Below, in pieces: positions 37,192-48,197 of a stretch of DNA of 64,000 nt. A program made the translations under genes and the position numbers. Below the pieces are notes generated by a model that ran no database searches, was not told where the DNA came from, and saw only the letters and a program-made list of their open reading frames with translations. Numbering within the stretch: position 1 is the first letter of the stretch; every line of letters starts with the position of its first letter. Origin of the DNA: Gonatopus flavifemur (lineage: Eukaryota > Arthropoda > Insecta > Hymenoptera > Dryinidae); the NCBI GenBank assembly GCA_018340375.1, contig JAFFJZ010000010.1, forward strand, positions 5,766,001-5,830,000, in the 5' to 3' direction.

Positions 37192-37338
37192 CAACCAAAA
37201 AAGTTTGGTGCGGCTCCTACGTCAAATTGAAATTTTACGTACTTGCGCGCAACTCTTGCCGCAAGTACCAAATCGTACAAACCCTGCGCCTCGTGACAGA
37301 TGACAAGTGACAAATTAAGCACCAAACTTCTCTCAGTG
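37192..37338 (-). mobile_element. CACTG MITE, copy 2 of the 15527 family
   Basis: The right end CACTGAGAGAAGTTTGGTGC (minus strand) and left end CAACCAAAAAAGTTTGGTGC match the 15527-15686 element. Inner words are also shared, such as CTGCGCCTC, GACAG and AAATTGAAATTTTACG. It is flanked by TA on both sides, unlike copy 1 (CA). The left terminus is mutated. Confidence 0.75.
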
Positions 37339-37794
37339 TAGATTCATTTCATTTTTACATCTAATTTCTGTAAGTTACACTAAATTAGGGACACGAAATT
37401 TGATTTCCCATTTAAAAAACTTGCATTTGTTGAACGATTGGTTCTTGTATTCTTGTGGAGACACCAACAGAAGTCTGCAAGTGCATCGCTTGCTCCCATA
37501 TTTACCTTTTCTCAATGATTAATTGTATCCTAGCTTATAATAGACATATGCAGCATTAATTATATTCTTTCATGATCACTTGATAAATTGTGATTGCGGG
37601 AGAAATTTTTTTTCTCAGATCGGAAAAAGCCAAGTCTCCTTTTCTTTGAGACTGAGGGTGAATAAAGAAACCAGATAATTGAATAAAAAAATGTCTTCTT
37701 CAATTTTTGCATCACTTAGCGTGGAAAACGCTTAATAATAATAATATATAACTTGCTTTCTGTGGTATACTTGTACTTGCATCATATCATTACA

Positions 37795-37962
37795 GATGGG
37801 GTACGTCCCTTCCACGTAGAATTTAGGAGAAAAATCCGTGGATGACTCGATGCAGAAGCGAGGTTTCTACGTTGCCTTCGCGCTGCTTCTGCATCCAGCC
37901 ATTATTCTTCCACGGATTTTCCTCCTAAACCCTGCGTGAAGGCGATGTACTATACCTCATCG
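37795..37962. mobile_element. Hairpin MITE with TTTAGGAGAAAAATCCGTGG arms
   Basis: Arms of about 60 bases pair with few differences, with words CCGTGGA, GATGCAGAAGC and TTTAGGAG on the left and their inverted partners on the right. It spans about 150-168 bases and is non-coding. Exact ends and target duplication are unclear. Confidence 0.7.
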
Positions 37963-40900
37963 GTCACTAATCGAAGTATCGGTGAATGCTTCAGAGTTGA
38001 AAATATCTTACGTTTATTTTTATTTTTGAGGTTCCTAGAGTGACTAAAAATATTTCTATGAATTGTATATCATGATTTTGCGAACCTCTCTCTCATCAGG
38101 AAGTAGTCTATCTTGTTTCTAATCTCCACTTTCACTTCAACCACTTCGTTCAAGACGTCGCACGACATTCTGACGTATCACAATGATTTTTGATGTAAAT
38201 TGATTCAAATTGCTACCTCCTCTCTCCTGCACCGGAGTCTATCGAAAGACTCTAGTGGATAGATACGTCACGGTTATCAAGATCATATAGAATTTATGTA
38301 CCCCATCTCAAGAATAGGAGAGATACACTTGAGAATTTCACAATCTTTTGTCACCATGGTTAACAATATCATTGTAATTCCACAATCAGCACATCCATAT
38401 GCAAATGAGTATCGAATATTAGGTTACCTACCGGATCGTCTAACCGATTCAAATCATTCATAAATTGTTTTGACACACCTTCAATGTTCTAGCACGGTTC
38501 TTTATTCAAATATATGCTAGAAAATATTTTGGCGAAAGTTTTGCGTAGAGTTTTTATCGTGTTCCATGTCGCCATATCGCCGATGATGAATCACCATACA
38601 AATTATGATTAGCACGTAACCGTAACCGATACCCCACAGTCGCAAACATGTCGTCAAGAAGGCATCTACCATCAACTAAACGATCTTGGGTCACGCATTT
38701 GAAAAGCACCACAGTTTTATCTGGTTTGCCGATCTCGAGTTGCCAACAACCCAGTGATCATCATCACCGACTTCTGACGGAAACTAGAACCATCATGAGA
38801 ATGAGTTCTATGAAATGTATCATCGGTAAATCTGCTCTCTCTCTCTCTCTGCTCTTCGATTCCTCCTCTTGGTTACTTGAATTTCACAATCTTCATTCAT
38901 TCTGCATCTTAAAACTTGAATATCACGAAATTGATTTACGATCGTGTTGTATAAATTCATTTAGAATGATGATTTATGTATTCATATTCAAGCTGATTTT
39001 TATTCCATGTATATGTATATGTATATAGCAGTTCATAAACTCGTGTGATAAAAACAGAACGGATGGAAACGCGTATGAAAATATTCCTTTGATTCAATGA
39101 GAATGAATTGAAGTACTGTGAAGTTCATAAACTTCTTATCTCAGATGTAAATCATACCTTTCGGAATGATCATTATGAAAATAGGAGAGAAAAATTCACA
39201 CTGGAGGGTGACAGGGGAATAATGGAAATTCAATTGATAGATTATCGGATGAGAAAGTTTTGAATAAATTAAGAAAATAATGGAAGAAGATATAACAGGA
39301 AGAAGAAATAAGTTAATGGCATGTACGTTAGACACAAGAGAATGTTGAAGACCATAATAAGAGGTAAGATGGAGGAAAATTGTACAGGTAAGCCAAGGTT
39401 ACAATATAATAAGGATATCGAGAAGAACATATATGATGTCATAGTTAAGGAAAAATAAAATGATTGGCGTATCGGAAAGCAAAGGAAAGAAAACAACAGC
39501 AAGTGCTTGGTATCAATATACGGTAACATTGCATTGTTATGGATTCCCAATTTTCCTTGTTTTCTCTTCTCAAATGATCCAAGAAATTCTAGTGGGTTAG
39601 TTTTTCAACACTTAAGAGCGTCAATAATTTGAATAAAATGATTTTCAAAAGTTACTACATGATTCAAATACTCAAATTTGCATTCAATAATTGCATTTGT
39701 GGAAAAGAAAAGAGCAGCAAATTTTATCTGAATTTTATAAATCCGTGTTCAGCAAGGTTTTTCTTTCAGCATAAATGCGATTGAGGCATCTTCCACATTG
39801 TTTTTTCCTCCGTGATTTTCAAATCAACTCAGCGTTCCATAACTCTTTGAACTGATAAACAATCAGGAAGTTGTGCGAAAAATCCAAGTAGTCGAGGAAC
39901 ATAACAGTAATCCTACGACTTTAATGTTACAAATTTATTATTACACTTTAGGGCAAATCATAAGTTGCAAGCTTGTATAGTTTCTGTAACGTTAAACTTC
40001 ACACTTCAACGTTACAATCATAGTATTCCTACAATACTTAACGGATATCTAGCACCACATCTCCTGAAACTTTGGGATTCAGCTATGGAACTTCGTTGTA
40101 TTATTTTACAGATCAAAATCAAATTGAAGATTCGATAGTGGTATTCGCATTTTGCGGATATCGTTGCGATTTTGTATCTGCTTGTCAGTAATGTTGTGAA
40201 TTCAATATCACGGGATGTAAGTGAATCACAGTATCATCATGATATTAAATAAACTCCACTTTGCCGTATCGTATCCGTTATGTTACAAACAGGTAAATAT
40301 ATAAATCGTAGCAATTTCGTCGCTTCGATAACCGCGTGTTTCCACGGCTGTAAAAATATAACAAACACAACCTATTGTTATCCTAGTGGTTTACTAGATT
40401 TTTTATCCGTGATGGTATCGTAAATTACAAGCATTTGTTATCCATTTGATAAAAGGATTCCAACAGCTCGCAGGTAATTTTGATTTATGACTGATATGAT
40501 GATTTCAATTCCCATTTCATCGAAATTCCGTATTCATTTAACCACCGACCGACGTTGAAAACTCGGAAAATGTGTTTTTAGACCATAGACGTACTTGGCG
40601 CGTGATGTACTTGGCGTCGAGATGCTACATATCGCACTCCTCTTTTGACATTCCACTCCCACGATAATCTTAACGAATAATACCATACAAAATCGAATAG
40701 AACTATATTTTCTGAAAATCCACAAAGCCCCGATCGTGAGAATTACTCCAGATTGCCTGCACAAGGTAATCATAATACCTTGAAGAAGATAATGAAGGAT
40801 ATACGTATGTATGTGTACATATCACTAACATAATACTGGATATCTAGAATGAGGAACACTCCGAGAGCTGTTACACTCAGATCGCTAACAAAGTGAGGAT

Positions 40901-43529
40901 CAAATAATAACATGTTACGGATCGCACGTTACTTCGAAGATAGATGGCGCTCGATGTGAGTGAATAATTTGATAATGGTGGCACGGCTTGGGTTGGCGCG
41001 AGCGCGCATCTGCGGCGTCGAGAGCCAAGAACAACGTATCTCATATACGCCTGCAATGACGATGACGATGAGAGAGATGCGGATCAACAGACCTCTGCGC
41101 CCCCACGCATCACACCATCTCATAATCGTCGAGGAAAAGGGAAGATGATCTTCGATCGCTGCTCGAGATCTAGCACTCGACTCGACTTCATGGCGCTTCT
41201 CACCTTTTGCCTTCTTCTTCTCTTCTTCTCTCTTCCGTTCCTCTCGAGATCACAAAGCAAGATCAGCCAGTAAAGTTCTCTTCGTGATATGTACCTATCC
41301 GCATGCCGATGAACGAGGTTATACGTCCACTTGTATCGTGTTGTATCGAGCTACACTCTACAAAGTGCCTTTTCTTTGAAAGAAGGTGGAAGAGGGGCAT
41401 ACCCATAGATTCCCTTCATTTTGATCATTTTTATAGACTGCTTTAATGGTGGATGATTGTCCATATCCAGGCGAAAATGAGCCAAGTTCAAGCGTTGGTA
41501 CATGTACTCTCGTACCATCCGTACATTCTTCTACCCTAGGTGAGAAATGTATCTCGGGTTTGCGAAAGTATTCTTCTTCTTCTTTCTCTCTGAATCCACG
41601 GTATCTGCCACACGTTTATTCGATTCCAGTGTTTCTCGTGTTCCGAACAACGCTTATAATCGTCTGTAAGAATCAAGAATTATCTCCATCAAATCGACGG
41701 ACATCGACAACGCGAATACATTAACGAACAATGATATTTCATTACAGAAAATGAGAAAATAAATATCTAAAGAACATGAATTTAGATATAGCGAGGGATT
41801 ATTGATAGAACAACAGCAGCGAGGTAGCGAGGCAGCAACATTTCTATCGCACAAAACCTCAGAAAAGAATCAATCTCGAATGATCCTCAAACACATTTAT
41901 TTGTGTTTTCCATTACACTTCCATTCTCCTCAAGGACTTGACGGGAGGAGGACCTAAGCGACTGCTGTATTACTCACAGGGGAAAGGCTTGAAAATTACA
42001 GCTTGTTAGTAATCGTGATCAAACTTGATCAAGTCTTGATGCTTCAAATGAAATTTGAAGTCAGGTATAGGAAATCATTTCCTCATTGCTTCCTTTGATT
42101 ACAAGACGGGAGATAACTTTGATCGCTGGTTTCACTTACATTGACCCTACTGGAATTATACTACACACTTTTCCCTGTATTCTTTTTATAAGTCAAAGAT
42201 TGACTCGTGGATGTATGGAAGGGCTCCTTCATTCTTTGCATGCATACCGGAGCAGAGAAATTTCTTCGCCGCCACCTACCAACTCGCAAAGCGTGGAGCA
42301 AAGTAATGGGAAAAGGATACTACTTGTTTCTCACGAAGGACTACTACCTACTGCTCGTGCACAAGTCAGCGGTGCGAGATGTAGCGAACGGGGCCAGCTA
42401 CAGCGGCCGAGAATATAGGGCTCGTCAAAATTAAATCTAATTCGTCTGAAGAATTTTCCAAGATATTCAGAGTTGATCAAACGAATACTCCAGAATCGTA
42501 AGTTAATGTGATAATTGGGATTCGTTGATACTGTAAAAGTCGATTTGCCATGACTGCAATGGTAAATAGTGTAATAATAACTATGATTTCCGTAACCTTT
42601 TCATGGTATTTTTTGTTTCTCATTTAATTATCGCATATTGCGGTATTATCGAACGATCTTCATGAATCACGTAGTATTATTAGAAATATTATTAGTCTTG
42701 AACCATGAGTACATGCATAACGTTCGAGCTTCAGTCCATGCTATTTGAAATCATGATATAATCAACGTAACTATCAGCGGCTGTTACAAAGGCAAGCAAG
42801 GTGATAGGGCGATTGCCTCTTCTTCTTGAGGGCGTTGGAATATTCTCAGATATATGGATTCATATATGCTTTCGATACATGAATTTGAAGGAGTAAGAAT
42901 ATTACTTGGAGTTGAAAATATGTACTTCTTCTTCTTCTTTTTTAGATTATAATGTAATGGACGAAACAATAATTTGATTGAAGTCTCTTTTATACTCATC
43001 ACAGAATCATGAAAAATTCTTTGAGTTTGACAAATTCATTTTGTATCTCTCGTAGCTGTCAGCGAATGGATTTCACTTCTGACCAACAGCTGTATCTCAT
43101 GAAATTTCAGGCATAGTTGGAAGAAATCATTCTGTTTTTACCAAAATCAAAAGTTCAAGTGCTTCGATCGAATAAGACTGTAGTGAAACTGTAGTTCAAT
43201 CTTTTCTAGACGATTCGGAAATGTTTTTTCTTTTCATTTTATGATTAAGAAGTTGGAGCTTTCACGAATTTTGAAGTGAGTTCATCTGTGGCCATAGTTT
43301 CTGACTTTATTCCTACATTGTAATATGTCTTCAGTAGGGTCGACCTAGATCAATCTTGACCTAGATTGCAGTTTAACCTTGCTGCGACGTTGTCAGGCAA
43401 ACTTGTCAGAACATTGACATAAGCTTCTTAGTTGACACACGCCAAGGGTACAAGCTTCCAAAACCAATAACGAGTCAAAAACCATTGAATGACAAGCTTG
43501 ACCAGCTTGTGACAAGCTTAAATGTTGTC
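37963..43529. other. Repeat-poor island, no gene recognised
   Basis: ORFs up to 126 codons overlap on both strands and show no known domain. The ORF at 38648 starts ATGTCGTCAAGAAG after a possible acceptor (CCACAG) and reaches a possible donor (GTAAAT at 38826), but nothing supports it further. There is a CT microsatellite near 38834-38850. The stretch 39150-39560 is purine-rich. Confidence 0.35.
40591..40623 (-). promoter_or_regulatory. 18-bp word copy E, tandem with a partial copy
   Basis: On the minus strand 40606-40623 reads ATCTCGACGCCAAGTACA with the exact core. Immediately next to it, 40591-40600 holds a second, shortened copy (CGCCAAGTAC) in the same orientation. Confidence 0.7.
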
Positions 43530-43658
43530 TTCTCTAGATCCGAATCAGTGAAAAGTACTGAGGATTAGTGAATTGATTCAACCAGTGGCAGACTTAGCAC
43601 TGATTCACCAGTGGTTTCACTGATTCTCAGTACTTTTCACTGATTTGAATTTAGAGAA
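43530..43658. mobile_element. Hairpin element with AATCAGTGAAAAGTACTGAG arms
   Basis: Arms of about 42 bases (TTCTCTAGATCCGAATCAGTG on the left and its inverted relative ending ATTTAGAGAA) surround a centre with GATTCACCAGTGG words. It is non-coding. Confidence 0.65.
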
Positions 43659-43995
43659 TCTGGGAAATCGCATGTTGTTCAAATTAAATTAAATGTTCTC
43701 CCTAAGGGTGTGCGGGTACCCGATTAAATTCAGATAATTCAAATAGTATTTGATTCTGCCTGCCACTGAATTGAGCAGTGAGCAAACTTTTTCTTCTCAA
43801 GATTGTTGTCTATACACGTGGAAGAGTTATTCTCCCTCCACTCGAATTTGGAAATATGAGAGAAGGATAATATTGATATGAAATTCATATTGTTACAGAG
43901 ATTTTATTGTGGTTGTTACATTGGAACATGGAAATGAAACATTTGATGATAAATATATCATGAAACTTTCCGCAAACTCACCAATACTCCCTAAG

Positions 43996-44976
43996 TAGGG
44001 GAAAGTGATCTAACTCGGACTATGTTCTAAGTCGGACCCCCTTATGTTTCTTGAAGACTTTAAACTCAATCAGTTTGCCCGATGCATCCCTAGATACATT
44101 ATTTGGTACTGATCATTTGTCCGCAAATTGACGAATATCAATTCATATTACGATGTTTTTTACAAACAATGATGTGTTTTCAGCACTGTTGCGAAAAATT
44201 TTCTATCTTCGAAAAATCCGTGCAAAGACCTGACTGTTTTGTCCATTTCGAGGCAATTTTTATTCCAGTTTCTTTATGAATTTTTTCGACAGGATTAGGA
44301 CGATATTAGCATCAGTCTGAATCCTCTCTATCTATTCCACGATTACGTCTCTTTTTAAACAATGATATGAGTTATCGACGCTAGAATCCCTAAGTCAAAC
44401 ACGCCAGTATTCATCGGATTCAGAATAATTTTTCTCAACAGTTTTTCCTTGTTGAATGTCAGTTTCCTCTCTATTCCGACGATGATGTAGAGTAGAGTTG
44501 CCTTGGTTGGACCATCGCCTTGGATGGACCACCACCTTTTATTGCCAAAGGAAAAAACTTAGATTTCTTCTGATCATACAGCGATAATGTCACATTAATG
44601 AACATTATCACTTTATGATTAGAAGGAATCTAAGTTTTTTCCTTTGGCAATAAAAGGTGGTGGTTCATCAGTGCTGTCTATGAATCATTGAAGAAAAAAC
44701 CACACGCATACTTTCAAAAGTTCGAAATTTGCAATAAACAGCTCAAAAAATGGGCAGTCCGAGTTGGAACAGGGAGTGGTCCGAGTTGGAACCATTGTTT
44801 CTATTCAGACGATTTATCACCGTTTCTTATTCCCAGCTACAACTCAGAAACGATAAGAGAAATTTGAGGAACTGAAAAATCTTACCAACGGCATATAATA
44901 CAAACCGATTGGTCAATATTGGAGAGTTGAATGCAATAAAAAGAAAAGGGGGTCCGAGTTAGGCCACTCTCCCCTA
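43996..44976. mobile_element. Inverted-repeat element, TAGGGGAAAGTG ends
   Basis: The left end TAGGGGAAAGTGATCTAACT and right end read backwards TAGGGGAGAGTGGCCTAACT match. The word AACTCGGAC and its variants occur repeatedly near both ends (44011, 44027, 44756, 44777, 44951), like sub-terminal transposase binding repeats. It is non-coding and contains a nested hairpin (44523-44669). The first bases resemble those of 45441-47084. Confidence 0.75.
44523..44669. mobile_element. Hairpin MITE nested in 43996-44976
   Basis: Arms of nearly 70 bases pair closely (GATGGACCACCACCTTTTAT on the left and its inverted partner ending GGTGGTTCATC), sharing GCCAAAGGAAAAAACTTAGATT. The loop is only a few bases. 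It is non-coding. Confidence 0.8.
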
Positions 44977-45128
44977 ACACAGAACATTCTGAGAACATTC
45001 TCACAACATCCGTGAAATGTAATGTATCGAATATTCTCATAAAGAGCGTACAAGCTTCGTAAATATTCACAGAAGATTCCGTAATATTTGTTCCGAGTAT
45101 TCTATAGGAACATTGGTACAATGCATAT

Positions 45129-45355
45129 GGTTAATCGTTTTCTCGGTTAATCGATCGATTCCTGTGAATTAATCGGTGCATCGAGTTATACGTGGATTTT
45201 AGGGAATCATTTTCACCGTTCATCGATCACCAATTGATCAATTGAACGATAAATTGTCAAAACCATTAATCGGAACTACCGATTAATCGATTAATGGAAA
45301 AAAATATTAAACGGAATCCAACGATTAATCGTTTTATCCGATTAATCGATTAACC
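45129..45355. repeat. Cluster of GATTAATCG words
   Basis: At least seven TAATCG-type words, several as GATTAATCGATTAA, lie within 230 bases. The two outer parts are inverted relatives (GGTTAATCGTTTT on the left; ATCGATTAACC on the right). This may be a foldback element. TAAT-CGATTA pairs could also serve as homeodomain-type sites. Confidence 0.5.
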
Positions 45356-45440
45356 GTACAGCCCTAATATTAAAGACACCTCCTTATATTCCTCACTCAG
45401 ACCTAGGTTGTTCGAGCAGTTTGATCGCCACTTCATTTTG

Positions 45441-47084
45441 TAGGGGAGACCGGGGAGTTATTTATTTCTAAAATCCGATATCTAGGGACCACTGTCAATT
45501 GTTTTTCTCGTCCAGATATCACTTTCCAATTGACATTTGTTAATATCGACACGCATGCATAGTCTCTCCAAATAAAGATCTGATTGCGGTTAGAAAAACT
45601 TTTTTAGAGCGTTCGTTTTTCTGGTATCTTCAATTAGTTTTCCAAGCTATTCACAAAGGTGAATGTATACAGAGTATGCCTTGGAAAACAGGCTTTCCAC
45701 ACGTAGAAGAATTTTTGCATAAATATTTGATGTAGCCATGATGCAGTAACCATTTTGAAAATATAGGAATTGGGGTGTTGCGAGACGACATTTTCGGGGG
45801 GTTGTGAGACAAGGCATATTATACAGCTGTCGATTTAAAATCGTGCTTTACATTTTTGTGGATATTTCGAACGTTTCATGCAATTTCAATGTTCGTCTTT
45901 TGTGAGCTGAGTGTTTCTCAAGATTTTTCTATGATTTCTTGTAATTTCTTTAACCGTTAGCTGCCACACTGGGGTGTATCGCACCCCAGGCCCTCAACGA
46001 AGTGTAGTTTGAGGTGCCTTAATGGAAAAAATCATGCTCCTGGCAGCATCTTCCAACAATTGAATCTAGCCACTTGCTTACTAGGCACATAGCATGTGTT
46101 CTGAAGCGCCAGTTTGGCTCCATTTTTATTTTACCAATAAGAAATTGATCAAGTTTCAAGAAATGAGAAAATTGATTTCTTCAAAAAATTTCAACTATCA
46201 TACGTCGGGATTATTACCTTTTCTCGAGAACTCCGTTTTGGGGCTATTTTTTATCAGATAAATGTATCTCAAAAATACTTAGGTGTAATCATTCAATGAA
46301 AAATTGAGATTTCTAGAATTTTTTGGTAAAATAACCCGTTTTTTTTGGTTATTGAAATATCTATAATTTTATTTCATAATCACCTTGGAAATTCATCTAA
46401 TATTTGTACACTATATTATTGAAAAAGGTCTTAAGATGTATTGAAAAAATTTGCAAGTCAAAATATTGAGTGGAAAATTCATATCGCCCATTTCTTTGGC
46501 TGGGGTGCGTTACAACCCAGTGTGGCAGCTATTTAACGGCGAATAAGTGTGGCAGCTAACGGTTAATCATGCCACGTCATGAGTTACATTTTAAAGCTGA
46601 AAATGGCCAACATAGATCCCGCAACCGCTTCATACGGAACATCAATTTAGGAGCAGACTATTACACTTGCATCCATTACGAGTCGGAATAATTGAGCTTT
46701 TTTTGGATTTTTTTTTCAAACTCTTCACATTTTTCTTATACAAATAATTTCTCCTTTTATTTTTTCAACTGAAAGGAAGAGACATCCACTTATTTTGCCA
46801 TATTTTATGTTTTGAATAAAGAGGTTTCAGTAAAATACGCCACCCTCTTTCATTGAAAGGTTTGTCTCACAACCCCCCGATGCTTTGGAAAATGCTGGTA
46901 TCGCGTCTTTTTGAAAAACCGTCATGATTCCCCAACCATTTAGAATTCTCTCAACTCCTTCAGCCAGAAGTTGTATTAGGAGTTGTATCAAAGATTAAAA
47001 CCGCTCAAATGTAAAAAAACATTATTTTTATAGTATTTTTGCCACAAAAACAAAACCCGTCTCACAACTCCCCAGTCTCCCTCA
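45441..47084. mobile_element. Inverted-repeat element, TAGGGGAGACCGGGGAGTTA ends
   Basis: The left end matches the right end read backwards (TGAGGGAGACTGGGGAGTTG). Sub-terminal inverted words recur: TTTCGGGGGGTTGTGAGACAA near 45793 faces TTTGTCTCACAACCCCCCGA near 46860. It is interrupted by the piggyBac-like element at 45954-46562. No transposase reading is visible in the rest. Confidence 0.7.
45954..46562. mobile_element. piggyBac-like non-autonomous element
   Basis: TTAA lies outside both ends (45950-45953 and 46563-46566). The ends CCGTTAGCTGCCACACT and AGTGTGGCAGCTAACGG are perfect inverted copies and resemble the known piggyBac pattern CCYT...GCCA. A second inner copy of GTGTGGCAGCT lies about 30 bases inside the right end, followed inward by the inverted words ACTGGGGTG / CACCCCAG. 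It is 609 bp and non-coding, so it would depend on a transposase elsewhere. Confidence 0.85.
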
Positions 47085-47929
47085 CTTTTTCATTTTGATT
47101 TTGTTCATCAAAAAGTCTTGTGCTGCTTTTTCACTCTGTTATCCAACAATAAGCATCAGAGTATTTTAGTATCAAAGATGCTCAGAGTGAACAAAGACAA
47201 TCATGAGTGAGAGAAAGATCAGAATACAGTATTGAACAGCATGAAAAGATTGTCGAACAGTTTGTGTGAATTTAGGAACTTTGAGATTGAAAATTGTCTT
47301 GGGATTCTATTACAATTAAAATTGGATTTATAGATGTGATTTGGTTATCTTTATAAGGTCAGAGGTGATGAAAACTGCGAGTGGTAGTTGAAAATGTTGA
47401 ACTCAAACCACTTCATTGAATTCGGTTAGCCTGAATGAATTTGGAGAACACAGAACCCGTTCAGTACATTCACTTTCTTTAATACATTTCTTCATTTCAT
47501 ACTGATAAAAAATCACTGTCATACAAAAATTGCAGTGATTATGTCATTGTTATTCGATACAAGAATTTTGCATTTCATAACTAACTTCGACATTGATACA
47601 CTTATTTTAAGTGATCATTCGCGTTTGGTATTATGGGGCAAAGGCGAGACTCCCTTGCACGCTCTTTTAATTTTATTGCGGATGAAACATTTCAAAATAA
47701 CATGTTTAGAAAGTTTTTGGAACATGAAACATTTCTGGGACGTTTCAGAGATGTTATGTTGAAGTATTTCATTCGAAACGTTAGAAATACAAGAGATTAG
47801 CTATCTCTAGGATGTTCCAGCAATATTTCGCAAAATGTCCTCAAGTGGACAACTGGAGATCGAATCAAGATATTTCCACAAACCATCAAAACTTTTCTAC
47901 AAATAGAGGGAGGACCTGTGATGCCGATA

Positions 47930-48197
47930 CACGGAGAAAAAGGAATTCGCTGTGGCAGCGAAATCTACTTTTGCTGGGTTCCTTTTGCCAGAGCAGAAAA
48001 ATTTGTTTGCTATTCTGTATATAATACTGAAAATTTGCTGGCGGAGCAAACATTTTTTGCTGTGACAGCTGAAAAAATTGCTGTCGTAGCTAACACGATC
48101 GCTGTTATAGCAAATTTTTCGCTAGGTCAGCAAAAAATTTTGCTATTCTATATATAATACCTCGATTTGCTGCGTCAGCAAATTTTTTCTCTCCGTG
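47930..48197. mobile_element. TA-flanked MITE, CACGGAGAAAAA ends
   Basis: The ends CACGGAGAAAAA and TTTTTTCTCTCCGTG are inverted, with TA outside each. Inside, a unit of about 90 bases including GCTATTCTGTATATAATAC and TTTGCTG is repeated directly with changes. Small ORFs across it are repeat-derived. The termini resemble the hairpin at 2903-3021. Confidence 0.75.

Noticed and set aside
42086..42434. Two overlapping ORFs (110 and 75 codons)
   Set aside because: They read the same DNA in different frames, neither shows a known domain, and there is no supporting splice or promoter signal.
43436..43455. ACGCCAAGGGTACA, near match to the 18-bp word
   Set aside because: Needs a 2-base insertion within the core, and it sits beside a transposon block.
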